A DNA stretch of 64,000 bases from Thalassia testudinum (Eukaryota; Streptophyta; Magnoliopsida; Alismatales; Hydrocharitaceae): assembly GCA_037157565.1 (NCBI GenBank), contig JAZHRO010000063.1, positions 153,438,501 through 153,502,500 on the forward strand, written 5' to 3'. Position 1 is the stretch's first letter; each line of letters begins with the position of its first letter. A program made the translations under genes and the position numbers. The notes beneath the pieces are model-generated. The model was not told the DNA's origin and did no database searches. It saw only the letters and a program-made list of their open reading frames with translations. Below are positions 1 to 10,628 of the stretch, piece by piece.

Positions 1-534
1 GGCTTTAAGAACTAGTTAATGTATGTATCACCTATCTTGTTTTGGATTGTCAACTTTGAAATTAAGAAGTGAATTTTTGAGAGATAAGGCTTAATGAACT
101 TTTGAATCTTGTATTTTGTAGTTATGGGGACTTATAAGTATGACAATAAATTAAACGAATGCAAAGCTTATCAAAGTTGAGACCAGGGTAAGCCTATGCA
201 TAGTTAATCAAATTGCTTGTGTTAAATGGTAAGCTCTAATTAAGGTGATGAACTCTAAGAAAGAGGGAGAACCATGTGTACCTGTGAGGTTGCCCAATAT
301 TTCTAGTCTGAATCTTCAGTAGATAGATTGCAAGATTGCCAATATTTTGCCATTTACGTGTTAGTGACAACGGATATCATTTTTCATGGAATCCTATGTA
401 TATTTGTCTTGGATTTTATTATGTTAGGGTAAAATGGATCTTGACTGAACTTCCTTGTTCCTGTATACTGTACTAACACCTTACCTTTAATTTTATCCTA
501 GTGAAGATATCCTTAAGATGCCAGTGAAGGCTAG
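1..534. other. non-coding flank, no gene seen
   Basis: AT-rich sequence with no long open frame, no recognisable transposon motif and no RNA gene that I can see. Confidence 0.5.
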
Positions 535-607
535 AACGTGCATTGTCATGGTTTTTTTGCTTGTGGAGGTTTTTCACAAATCTAATTAACGTGCATTGTC
601 ATGGTTT
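535..607. repeat. 20-bp direct repeat before the LINE
   Basis: The 20-mer at 535-554 (begins AACGTGCATTG) is repeated exactly at 588-607, 53 bp further on. The second copy runs into the LINE's first tandem unit. It may be a small duplication at the insertion site. It is not repeated after the LINE tail, so it is not a normal target-site duplication. Confidence 0.7.
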
Positions 608-609
608 CT

Positions 610-852
610 TGCGACGCGCTGCATCGACATCCGGGCGTAGTGATAAATGAGTAAGGATTCTCGTATGAGGAACGCATGCGAGTAAAGAAGTTAGTTCCGC
701 TACATCGTTGTCCGGATGTAGTCCAAAATGAGTAACGGTTCTTGCATGAGGAATGCATGCGAGTAAAGAAGTTAGTTCCGCTACATCGCCGCTCGGATGT
801 AGTCCAAAATGAGCAAGGGTTCTCGCATGAGGAATGCATGCGAGTAAAGAAG
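610..852 (+). repeat. 81-bp tandem repeat, three units, at LINE 5' end
   Basis: Units lie at about 610-690, 691-771 and 772-852. The anchor AGTAAAGAAG recurs at 681, 762 and 843, a period of exactly 81 bp (27 codons). The LINE reading frame runs through all units. In the third unit a codon reads CAA where units one and two read TAA, so the first two stops look like C-to-T changes and the repeat was probably once translated. Confidence 0.85.
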
Positions 853-3739
853 CTAGTTTCACCATTTCGTCATCGAAGTGTATCACAATGTATGCTGAGA
901 TTCGGTAGTTGGAATATTGGTACCTTAACCAGCAAGCTCATAGAGATTGTGGATACAATGGTAAGGAGAATGATTCAAATTCTTTACCTTCAAGAGACTA
1001 AGTGGGTTGGGGAAAAAGCAAAGGAAATTGAGAGAATAGGTTTCAAACTTTGGTATTCAGGAAAGGACATAGGTAGAAACGGTGTGGGTATTATAATTCA
1101 TAAGGATTTGAAGGAGAGCGTGGTTGAGGTTAAGAGATTGGGTGATCGAATTATTTTGATAAAATTAATCTTAGAAGAAGAGATCTTGAATGTCATTTCA
1201 GTTTATGCACCTCAAGTTGGTCTAGAGGAAAGAATAAAGAACAAATTTTGAGGAGAGCTTGATATGATAATTCAAGGAATCCCACAGACAGAAATGATTT
1301 GCTTGGGTGGAGATTTAAATGGGCATGTGGGAAAAGATGCTTTAGAGTATGTAGGAGTGCATGAAAATCATGGTTTTGGTGTTAGGAATGAAGAAGGGAA
1401 GATGTTTCTTGATTTTGCTATGGCTTATGATCTTTTCATAGCAAATACTTTCTTCACAAAACGAGAAGAGCATTTGATTACCTATAAAAGTGGCTTAACG
1501 AGAACGCAGATCGATTACTTTGCTTTGAGAAGAAGGGATCGTTTATCTTGTAAGGATTGCAAGATTATTCCAGGGGAGAGTTTAACTGCTCAACATCATC
1601 TTTTGGTGTTGGATGTTCATTTGAAGAAGGCAAAGAAGAGAAAATTAGTGTCTAAGAATTTGAGAATTAAATGGTGGAATCTTAAGAAAGAGCAAGTGAG
1701 ATTTAAAGAGAAGATGATGCAACAAAAGGTTTGGGATGTTGATGGTAGTGCTGATGAAATGTGGTTAAATATGGCAAACTGTATTAGGAAGGTGGCAAAG
1801 GAGGTGTTAGGCGTGTCTAAAGGAGGTGTTCCAGGACAAAAGGAGGCTTGGTGGTGGAGTGAGGAAGTGCAGGAGAAGGTTAAAATTAAAAGAGCCTGTT
1901 TTAAAGCCTTATATCGAGATAAGGCCGATGAAAATATGGAAAACTACAAAAGAGTAAAGAAAGATGCAAAGAAAATTATTAGTGAAGCAAAACCAAAAGC
2001 TTGGGAGCATTTTAATAAGAAATTTGATTCTAAAGAAGGTGAAAAAGATATTTTCAAGTTAGCTAAAGCAAGAGAGCGGAAAGCAAAGGACCTTACGCAT
2101 ATAAGATGCATTAAGGATGAAGAAGGAAGGGTGCTTATAGCTAGTGAGGATATAAAGACAAGATGGAAAAGATATTTTCATAAGCTATTTAATGAAAAAC
2201 AAAAGAATGATATCATCTTAGGGGAGTTAGTTAACTCTGAAGAGTATGTGAATCGATCATGTTATCGAAGGATACAAAAGAAAGAAGTAGAGGAGACTCT
2301 GAAGATGATAAAAAGTGGGAGGGTTGTTGGGTCTGATGATATTCCTATAGACGTCTGGAGAATGACGGGAGAACGGGGTATAACTTGGCTCACAAATTTA
2401 TTTAATACTGTGTGAAGAGGCAAGAAGATGCCAGAGGAATGGAGGAAAAGTTTTGTGGTACCTTTATACAAGAACAAAGGTGATATACAAGATTGTTCCA
2501 ACTATAGAGGTATTAAGTTGATGAGTCATATGATGAAACTTTGGGAAAGAATAATTGAAAGAAGGGTGAGGTAAGTCTCTATGGTAACTGAAAATCAATT
2601 TGGCTTTATGTCAGGCAGGTCTACTATTGAGGCAATACACCTCTTGAGACGTATGATGGAGACATACAAAGTGAAGAAAAAGGATTTACATATGGTTTTT
2701 ATTGATTTGGAGAAGGCCTATGATTCTGTCCCAAGAGATATCTTGTGGAGAATTTTGGAGAAGAGATAAGTGCCAATTATATATATCAACCTCATTAAGG
2801 ATATGTACTATGGAACTATAGCTTGTGTAAAGACTAAGGATGATTTGACAGACTACTTTGATATCTCCATTGGTCTGCATCAATGTTCAACTTTAAGCCC
2901 TTATCTTTTTGCTTTGGTTATGGATGAGTTGAAGCATATCCAAGTTGAGGTGCCTTGGTGTATGCTTTTTGCTGATGACATTGTGTTGGTTGATGAGACA
3001 AGAGATGGAGTGAACAGAAAACTTGAGCTTTGGAGAGAAGCCCTGGAAGATAAAGGATTACGCATAAGTAGGACGAAGACTGAGTATATGGAATGTAAGT
3101 TTAGTAGTAGAGGGAACAACGAAGGGATTGATGTAAAAATTGGAGAAGAGTGCCTTCCAATGAAAGATATTTTTAAGTAGTTGGGATCCATTTTCCAACA
3201 TGATGGTGGAATTGATGGAGATGTTACACATAGAATTAATGCAGGGTAGTTGAAATTGAGGAGTGCTTCTGGTGTTCTCTGTGATAAGAAGGTTCCTTTA
3301 AAAGTTAAAGGAAAATACTATCGAGCTGTGGTAAGACCAGCCATGTTGTATGGTTCTGAATGCTGGGCTATAAATTATAGGCATGTACAGAAGATGTCTG
3401 TGGTAGAAATGAAGATGTTAAGATGGATGTGTGGTCATACAAGAAAGGACCGTATTTTAAATGAATTTATTAGAAACAGGGTTAGGGTGACACCGATAGA
3501 GGATAAAATGAGAGGCCCGTCTAAGATGGTTTGGACATGTATAAAGAAGGCCACTAGTTGCTCCAGTTAGGAGATGTGAGAAGTTGGAGGCTGAACCCGC
3601 TAAGAGGGGGCGAGGAAGACCAAATAATTGTTGGAAGGAAACTATTAAGTATGACCTCAATTACTTTAATTTAAGTCCTAAAATGGCTGAAAATCGATCT
3701 GTGTGGAGGCAAAGAATCCATATAGCCGACCCCACTTAG
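742..3739 (+). pseudogene. LINE endonuclease-reverse transcriptase polyprotein, broken
   Basis: One frame carries the whole protein from about 742 to about 3511. Endonuclease motifs in order are WNIGT (~911), QETKW (~991), VYAPQVG (~1200), GDLNGHVG (~1309), IDYF (~1511) and the QHHLLVLD block (~1590). Reverse transcriptase motifs are ENQFGF (~2590), FIDLEKAYD (~2698) and FADD (2968-2979). The usual HQGS is HQCS here. In-frame stops sit at 1249, 2413, 2572, 2767, 3178 and 3247. A frameshift near 3511-3516 moves the C-terminal part (RWFGHV, then a RGRGRP basic stretch) into another frame, with a further stop, ending at 3737-3739. Most stops fit TGG or CAA/CAG codons hit by C-to-T or G-to-A change. 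The domain calls are safe; the start codon is not defined. Confidence 0.85.
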
Positions 3740-3754
3740 TGTGGGAAAAGACTT

Positions 3755-3773
3755 GGTTGTTGTTGTTTGTTGT
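3755..3773 (+). repeat. TTG-rich LINE 3' tail
   Basis: A run of TTG/TTTG units follows the conserved 3' end of the LINE (CCCCACTTAGTGTGGGA at ~3730). Plant RTE elements commonly end in such a simple repeat rather than poly(A). Confidence 0.75.
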
Positions 3774-4761
3774 ATTACTATGATGCAATTGTTTCTACAT
3801 AGTCTTGGAGCCAATACAATTAAGGGCTCATGTTTTTTGTTAGAATCTTACATGCATAGTCGGTGTTGAGGGTTTTTGAACAAAGTATTGCATGTTGAGA
3901 AAGTGTGTTGATGCACTCTACACGTAGCATTGCTGACAGCTTGGTGGTGATGATGATTTGTTAGCGGCAGCTTAGCGGTACAAGGTATCTGGTGCAATGG
4001 GAGTGCTTGTTTGTGGGTTCGCCCCAGTCAACAGTTCGGTGATACCGATCTGTTTGCTTGCTTCTTTAGTCAAAACTAGGAGGTGAGTCTGGAGAGTACC
4101 AGATTTGGTTGTCTAACTGGTTTGGATCATTCTAACCAATCAGCTGGAAGGTTCTTTTTCAGTGAGATTCTATTCAACCCGTTAGACACAACTATACTTG
4201 GTTAGAGTAGTCTGAATCCATATTTTCGATTTTTGGCTGTTCACTTCGTGATGCACCTGAAAAGTTGACATAATTCTACGTCTCTTGTTGAATGGACTTT
4301 CTTGAAATGATTACTCTCTCTTCTACCTAGTTGGACTGTGATAGATGCAAGATTTGGTCTAACTTCTTCTTTACACAAAGGCAATTCTACAATCAAGTTC
4401 GATCTTTCTTTTTCCATGGTGACGAGATTAGTATACCTAGTGGTACTGTCTTTTACGTGAGAGGTACATGTATTATTTTGATATGTTTTATTTATTCTGG
4501 CAACATGATTGGTGGTATATTAAACCTTTCTATAATTGCAATGACTTGCAATATGGACAATGTCAAATGGATAATTGATAGGAGTGCCATATATCAGAAG
4601 ATTGGATAGAGGAAGTTCCTCTTAGTGCGAACTTACTTTAGGTCAAAAACAGATTGCAACAAGCTAATGTTTCTCAGTTCATGGTTGTTGGAAAAAGGCT
4701 CCCTACAAATTTCAAACAAGATTCCACATGTTCTAGATCTGCCCAGCATATTTGTCACTAA

Positions 4762-5050
4762 AATCACAGGTTAGGTAACCTGAATTTGCAAATTGGGAAC
4801 AAGAGTTAACTCTTGTGTATACTTTTGATGGGGGCTGAACACCTGGAGATGTTTACTTCTGATGGGTTAACCTAGGTTTGTAAATTTGGACAAGAGGTCA
4901 AAAGGTGTTAGGTGGTGAGTTGAGATAACCCCCCAAGCATCATGGGTTGACATTACTTAGATTACAAATCTGAAAAGGGGTTAGCTTGGCTCTTGTGGTA
5001 AATGGGGGTTAATCACTCAAAAGATGGGTTAACCCACTACATAAATGGGC
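4762..5050 (+). repeat. degenerate repeat around GGGTTAACC
   Basis: Four blurred copies of a block start near 4762, 4862, 4944 and 5023. Each has a GGTTAACC-like core, and most then have a T/A-rich stretch and a CAAGAG or CTCTTG segment. Spacing is about 80-100 bp and identity is low. Seen by eye only. Confidence 0.4.
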
Positions 5051-5799
5051 TCAAAGGAGTTGAGTTGTTGACTTGGAAAGCAGGTGGTTTGGAATGTGAT
5101 GGCTTATAAGAGTTACCAAGGAAAGTGGCTTTGCCTCTTTAATTGATACCTTAATCATGTGGATGTGGATGTGGAAGTAGAGATTAAAATTTTCAGGGAC
5201 ACAATTGTCTTGGGTCACCTTGGTTTCACTTCATCGATTCGACAACTGCCCAAACACCATCATGCTACCTTTCACGAGTCCAGTAACATAATTGCTGGTC
5301 TCTTCTCCAAGTGCATTCTGATGGATGAGGTCTTGGATGCCACAATAGTTGATGGCTTCAAATACTTTTGTAATGTTCAATGATGACTATCAAGATATAT
5401 TTTGTATACTTTTCCCCTCAACTTCCAATGTTCCAATCCCAGATGTTGCCTCTCTACTCACCACCCTGATTTATTTTGCGGACCACTAAATTTTGAAGGC
5501 GAGGGCATTCCATTGACTGCTGTATTATGTTCCCATTCCCACAGGATCATGATAACTTCAACCATCTGATCAAATCTTTCAATCTCATGTTTTGTGATGG
5601 ATCATGCTACTCTTCAAACATATCAAACGGCCGATTCGCCTTCATCAAATTGGGGTTACCTGCCGGTAATTTCCACTTTGATGTTAGATTTCTATTAAAT
5701 ATTTTATTGCAATTTAATCAATATTTCGAACTCATCAGGTGATTCGTACATGCGAACATAGAGCTTGATTTTGTAGATGCCTTGAAGTTGAAGGATGGT

Positions 5800-6070
5800 A
5801 TTGTTGGATGCTTTGTGTTGGTCCCATTTATTGTGTTATGTGGGTCCATGTTTTTAGTTTCACCTTGCCTATTTCGATGTGTCAAGAGACGAAGGGGATG
5901 CAATCTGTTCTCTGTTCTTGTTTGGAGAGGAAGTACAGAGTATCCACCAATTATGGCACTTTGGGGTCTTCTCGCCTTTCCTCGTGAGAAATCCAGCGTT
6001 CATTGTGTGATGCTTTGACATTCTTGCTGAATATATATTCCGTTTTTATTTTATTACACGGTATCGGAGC
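5800..6070 (+). mobile_element. possible LTR end plus tRNA-Met primer site (Copia-like fragment)
   Basis: The bases ending TTATTACA at ~6058 are followed directly by CGGTATCGGAGC (6059-6070). This matches the common initiator-tRNA-Met primer site TGGTATCAGAGC at 10 of 12 positions. An LTR ending in CA followed by a primer site is the expected junction. The left end is not identified and no gag or pol follows, so this is at best a fragment. Confidence 0.3.
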
Positions 6071-6524
6071 ATGGAGGCCCATATAACCTACTGGGGAGTG
6101 TCTAAATATTCTATGCTTCCTCTTCAAAGAACAACATGTTACATGGACACATTATTTATAGATCTCCCCTTGCCTCTTAACATACCGAAATGGAAGAGGT
6201 GGGATTGAACAGATAGGCTCACATAACACAACGAATGAAACAAACACAAGGTCTAATAACCTGAACATACATATCCTCTAACAATATCCTTTCCACTTTG
6301 ATTTTTCTAATGTGGCTATCCTTTTTATGTCTTGTAAGATATCCCTTTCTTAATATGCCATCATTCTTAAGCTTATAATTTGTAGAATTGCTTTTGCTTC
6401 ACTCGTTCTTTTTGCTTAACATATGTTAAGGTTGTGAATTGTGCGCCGCCTTGGAGTTTCGCCAAATGGATGCCATCCATCTGTTGCATCTTGAACACCT
6501 TCACCACATTGAGCAATGCACCTA

Positions 6525-6693
6525 TTCATTGATTGAGATGCACTCTTAGCAAACACAAAAAGAAAGACAAAAATTGTATCCAAATGAAAACAAGGAATAC
6601 CTTCTACAGCCAATTAACTTGAATATGCAGCTGCAGCTTTTGAGGAATTTCAAGGTGATTTATTTGTTCATTGATTGAGATACACTCTTAGCA
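6525..6693. repeat. 27-bp direct repeat, 142 bp apart
   Basis: A 27-bp segment at 6525-6551 (begins TTCATTGATTGAGAT) recurs at 6667-6693 with one mismatch. No element was recognised around it. Confidence 0.6.
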
Positions 6694-7309
6694 GGAAACT
6701 TGAAAGGAGGCATACTAAACACACAAAAAATAGTGGCTCAACTTGAATGGTCTATCATGTCATATTAGCAGTGAAGGCTAAATTAAATATGGTCTAGAAT
6801 ACAATATGCTTGAAAGTTTCCTAAGGGGAAAGTGCCATTATATATAAATAGGCTTCTTTCTAATTAACTGTAGGATGGGTTAATCCGTACAAAATTAGTA
6901 TATTCAAAGCCTGAACATTCGTACATGATTACAACTCAGGTTTTGTATTTAATCCAAAAAGAGTTTAATTGAAGAGCGTCGAAAAGAGGAGAAAGACAGA
7001 ACTAAAAATTGAACTCTGAATACCTTTGACGAATGCCTTCAGACAGAAGATAATTTATGTCTTGGAGAGGGTGAAGTTATTACTTAATTGCCAATATCTT
7101 GTGGCTGTCGTGAAATGAGCCATAGCTGTCCAAGCTATTGAAAACTCCCCCAACTAGAAATCAAAGCATGCCTTCCCCGCTTGTAACTGTAACCCCTCCA
7201 TCTGCAACCTCACATGAAGATCAAAGTATGACTAATTGGTATCGTCGTCGGATGAGCAAGATAAATGTCACAAATGATAAAGCTAGCACTTCTTAGTTTC
7301 ATACTCCTA

Positions 7310-7485
7310 GGTGGTGTTTGGTTAGAGGAATAATTAGGAGGGATAAAAAAGGGGTGTTAAAGAGGAGGAGCAATTAGGCATTTTTATTTCGCTTGAGTGT
7401 TTGGTTGTGGAGGTTGTCATGTCAAGGAATTAGGGGGGTTAATTCCACCTAAGTTGTTTGGTAGGAGGAATAAGGTGGTGGAATT
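7310..7485. repeat. repeated GTTTGGT blocks, DNA-transposon-like terminus
   Basis: Three copies of GTTTGGT followed by a G-rich segment with GGAATAA or GGAATTA lie within 175 bp, starting near 7316, 7400 and 7458. Plant PIF/Harbinger-type ends often look like this. No matching inverted end was found downstream up to ~10.9 kb, so the element type is not established. Confidence 0.3.
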
Positions 7486-10173
7486 AGTGGGGAAGGTTAG
7501 CTGAAAAAGTAGTAAGTGGACAATTTTGCCCTTGATGATAAATGAGTGATTTTGAGGTTTGCTTGATATTTTAAATGATGAAGTTGGTTGTATGTCTTGT
7601 GAGCCTACAATTAAAGTAATAATTATCACATGGAGGTTGGTTATTTGACAAAAGTTTTGTGGGCTAATTTTCAGAAAAAAAAGGGAGTGATGAATTTTTG
7701 TTTGATCACATGTGAGCCGCTTCATATAAAATTCGAATTTGATATTCTTGTCGAATGAAAGTTATATTATAGATAATATTGTCAAGTTTATTATTGTGGG
7801 CTAAAATAGAAATGATGACATTGTATACTATTTGGTTGCGACCTTCACAAAAAGTTAGACCAGCACAAAATTGCAAAGTGAAAAATGAATCAAGAGAAAC
7901 TATTGAATAGATACTTGGTAAAAGGGAAATTTTCATTTAATTGTTGAATTGTGCTTTTACAATGTTGGATTGAGTAAGATCAAGTTAATAAAGTACATCA
8001 CCACCCAAACTTTTAATTACATAACTTGTCAAGTTACATATCCGAACTAACGAATATAAGTTGCATACATGTAAGTTTACATTCAAGTACAATGGTTTCG
8101 TTTAGGTAGCTACTGAGAAGTCCTCCAAACTTGTCGAGTTGTTGCCAGTTGATCACCAGCATCCAAGGAACTGATTCTCGATAAAATATGGATAAATATC
8201 GTACTGAACTCATTGGAAATAGAACTCAGATTCCCAAATGTATGAGAACCTACAATGGAATAACACGGATGACAAAATAAATGACCAAGTCATTGAAACT
8301 ATGTATAAGTGTAGCAAGTTTATGGTACTTATCTGTCGAGAAGTTCAATGAGACGAAGATGTTGAAATATGCATGTCTCATAATGGCAAATGGTAAACAA
8401 CCTAAGTAAGTATTTTTAAGCATTTGCTCAGAAGTGCTCGTCAATACAAGATGTGTATTGACATAAACTTTCATCATTGCAAATATTCTTACATAAAAAT
8501 GGTATAATACTTTCTTCGTAGTATAAAACGTAACAAGATAGGGATTTACCTGAGTGAGACAATTCATTTCAACAGCAATAGACATAAAATAGCAGTTGAG
8601 GACTCGTTTCAAGGTTTGATAATAGTAGCAGTTAGAAAATGCAAGCTGTAGAATAGTAGGATCAGGAAAAAGAACCAAGCCAACTGGGAAGCAACCTAGC
8701 AACCTACTAGCCCTCTTCAAAGAAAAAACTAAAGCACCCCAGCAATGAAAGCAAAAGCAAATCCAACAAGAATACATGCAAGCCAACCCAGCATGAACCA
8801 TTCAAACAGCAACCAAGCTAGCAACCCAGCAACTATCTTCAAATAATTGAGAACGAGACGACCGAAGCAGCGAAAGCACAAGCCAACCGATCAAGAATCC
8901 ACACAAGAGAAGGTAGTTGGAATCAACTCAAAGTAAGCTAGAAACCCAACAGATATTTTCAAAAATTAATAAGCCATAGTATCCCAGCAAGGAAATCACA
9001 AGCCAACACTAGAGGCAGCATGCCAACAGTAATCAGAAAGGAAAACTACTTAGTAGCTACCTTGAAAATAAAAGGAAGCAACCTAGCAAGGGCAACACAA
9101 GACAACCCAGCAGGAGCCAATCTAGGCTAGCAGAAATGAAGGCAAAACCAACAACATTCATTAATGAACAATTGAAGCAAATGAAAGAAATATTATTTTG
9201 TGAGTAAAGAAGTTCAGACAATATCTGCAATAGTAATGTCAACCTTGCCTCTAAGAAGTACTAATATGCTCTACACATAGAAATCTAGAAATGAACATGT
9301 ATTTACATGGTAATATCACACTTGTTGAACAAATGAGAAATCACAGAAAAACAATGTACTTAACACAATAAATGACGACCTACAGCAGAGAGGATACAAC
9401 ATAATGCACATACACTAGTAGAGCATAAAATAGAAATAGCAATCATAGAAAATCTACATCTATCTTTGCCAGAAGTTAAGATAGGAAGAAACCAAACAAT
9501 AGAGAATCATTATTTGACAAGGTCACATAAATCAAGATGATGCATGAGGACATAAGTTGTGATGAGGTAAATTAAGTAAAGCATTCAATACCACGATATG
9601 GAGGGTGGCATTACCTGTATGAATAGTTGTTCTAGTTAATTAGTTGGCTCAAATAGCTACGCATGGTATTACAATACACATATCATTGGGTCCAAACCTG
9701 CTTATTTGGATGGTATAAATTACCTTCCCTTAAATTGTTGTTGCATGGGGTTGCTACAATTTAGTCGTCCAACCATGAGAACATAATAGCTAGGGTTGGC
9801 TAGTTGTTACACTAGCCAGCCAAACCAGCACCATCCATGAGTGGAGCAAATTTGCCCTCAAGTGTGGTACAATTTTCTTGTAGCTTTCATCATAGCCATT
9901 GAATGTAACTTGTAATCATTTTGTTAGTGACACAATAATATAAAATCATATATAAAGCTATGAATGAATTTAAATAAATGTAGAGAAAGGATGCATAAAC
10001 TAAGTACGCTAACTACGACAAGTCCACACCAACATCCAGTCTAAAATCCTACTTACCATAAGCCCATAACCCCATAAGATAGTTTCCCCCTTAACCCAAG
10101 TCCATAGATGGTTCAAAACCATCATTATACAAATCCAAGATACACATTAAGGTATCTGACAACAACAGACAAT
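7486..10173. other. non-coding stretch, one tandem array
   Basis: No gene was recognised. The longest open frame (minus, 8250-8801) has no motif I know and overlaps the start of a degenerate tandem array, so I do not call it coding. The rest is AT-rich. Confidence 0.45.
8695..9140. repeat. degenerate ~120-bp tandem array, four units
   Basis: Four diverged units share AGCAACC..AGCAA, then a TATCTTCAAA-like block, then CCCAGCAA and CACAAGCCAACC. The TCTTCAAA-like anchor falls near 8713, 8834, 8953 and 9060, giving periods of about 121, 120 and 107 bp. Seen by eye. Confidence 0.6.
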
Positions 10174-10628
10174 TTAAGATATAAGTAGATCCTCGATCAT
10201 GCGATATTGCGAAAATGGGTGGTCCCTCATGCGAAGTGCCTCTAAGTCACCCACCTATGGAAAATATGACACGATTATGACAATTACCTCGTATAATGAG
10301 AAGTTAACTGTAACTTAGTGGAATTTTATACTCTTACCAGATCCCACGCCTCTAGTGTTAGTGGAACAAACATACAGTGGCCATCGCAGAAGATCCATCC
10401 ATCGTTTAGTAACATTCTGTTGATGACAAGGAATTGACGCTTGAGGATTTTCCATTTAACGATCACATCCTCAATTGGTAAGTCAACTGCAAAGTCTGAG
10501 TTAAAAGTATGGGACACAACTCTCCATTCTAGCCTTGACAAAGTTCCTCCAAACCAATCGCCCCTCAACTTCACCTGGTACACTCTCACAACAAGTATGT
10601 TGTTGGCCTCCTCGGACCAAGAGAAATG
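10174..10628 (-). CDS. MYB/SANT-like DNA-binding domain protein, two exons, partial
   Basis: Exon 1 (10628-10338) opens with a HFSWSEEANN segment, carries WFGGTLSRLEW, then NSDF, DVIVKWKILKRQF, INRMLLNDGWIF and ends EAWDL. It is followed by a good splice donor, GTAAGA, at 10337. An acceptor (CCATAG) at 10260-10255 leads into exon 2 (10254-10174), which keeps the frame through HPFSQYRMIEDLL to a TAA stop. This is the shape of the plant Myb/SANT-like domain (the Myb_DNA-bind_3 family, as in L10-interacting MYB-domain proteins and the MYB partner protein of PIF/Harbinger transposons). A TGA lies one codon before exon 1 as drawn, so either an upstream exon is missing or the gene is a fragment. 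It may bind DNA, in a host or transposon role. Confidence 0.7.

Larger units (their letters stand above)
600..3773 (+). mobile_element. RTE-clade LINE (non-LTR retrotransposon), degenerate
   Basis: A nearly full-length plant RTE-type LINE. In order it has a short 5' region with an 81-bp tandem repeat, an apurinic/apyrimidinic-like endonuclease domain, a reverse transcriptase domain, a basic C-terminal segment ending in an ADPT-stop, and a TTG-rich 3' tail instead of poly(A). The order, the ~3.2-kb length and the tail are typical of plant RTE elements. The 5' boundary is uncertain because no target-site duplication was found. It is inactive: the reading frame has several stops and one frameshift. 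Confidence 0.85.
3774..7300. other. long non-coding stretch with small remnants
   Basis: No intact gene was recognised. Short open frames at 4331-4609, 5159-5383, 5527-5742 and 5782-6018 show no family motif I can defend. The stretch holds degenerate repeats at 4762-5050, an LTR end with a primer-site-like sequence near 6059, and a 27-bp direct repeat at 6525/6667, all listed separately. Confidence 0.45.

Noticed and set aside
4553..4600. WIID-containing frame resembling a Copia protease motif
   Set aside because: The following residues (RSA rather than SGA) and the lack of any gag or integrase nearby make a chance match as likely.
8250..8801. 183-codon minus-strand frame
   Set aside because: No recognisable motif, and it overlaps the edge of a degenerate tandem array in AT-rich sequence.
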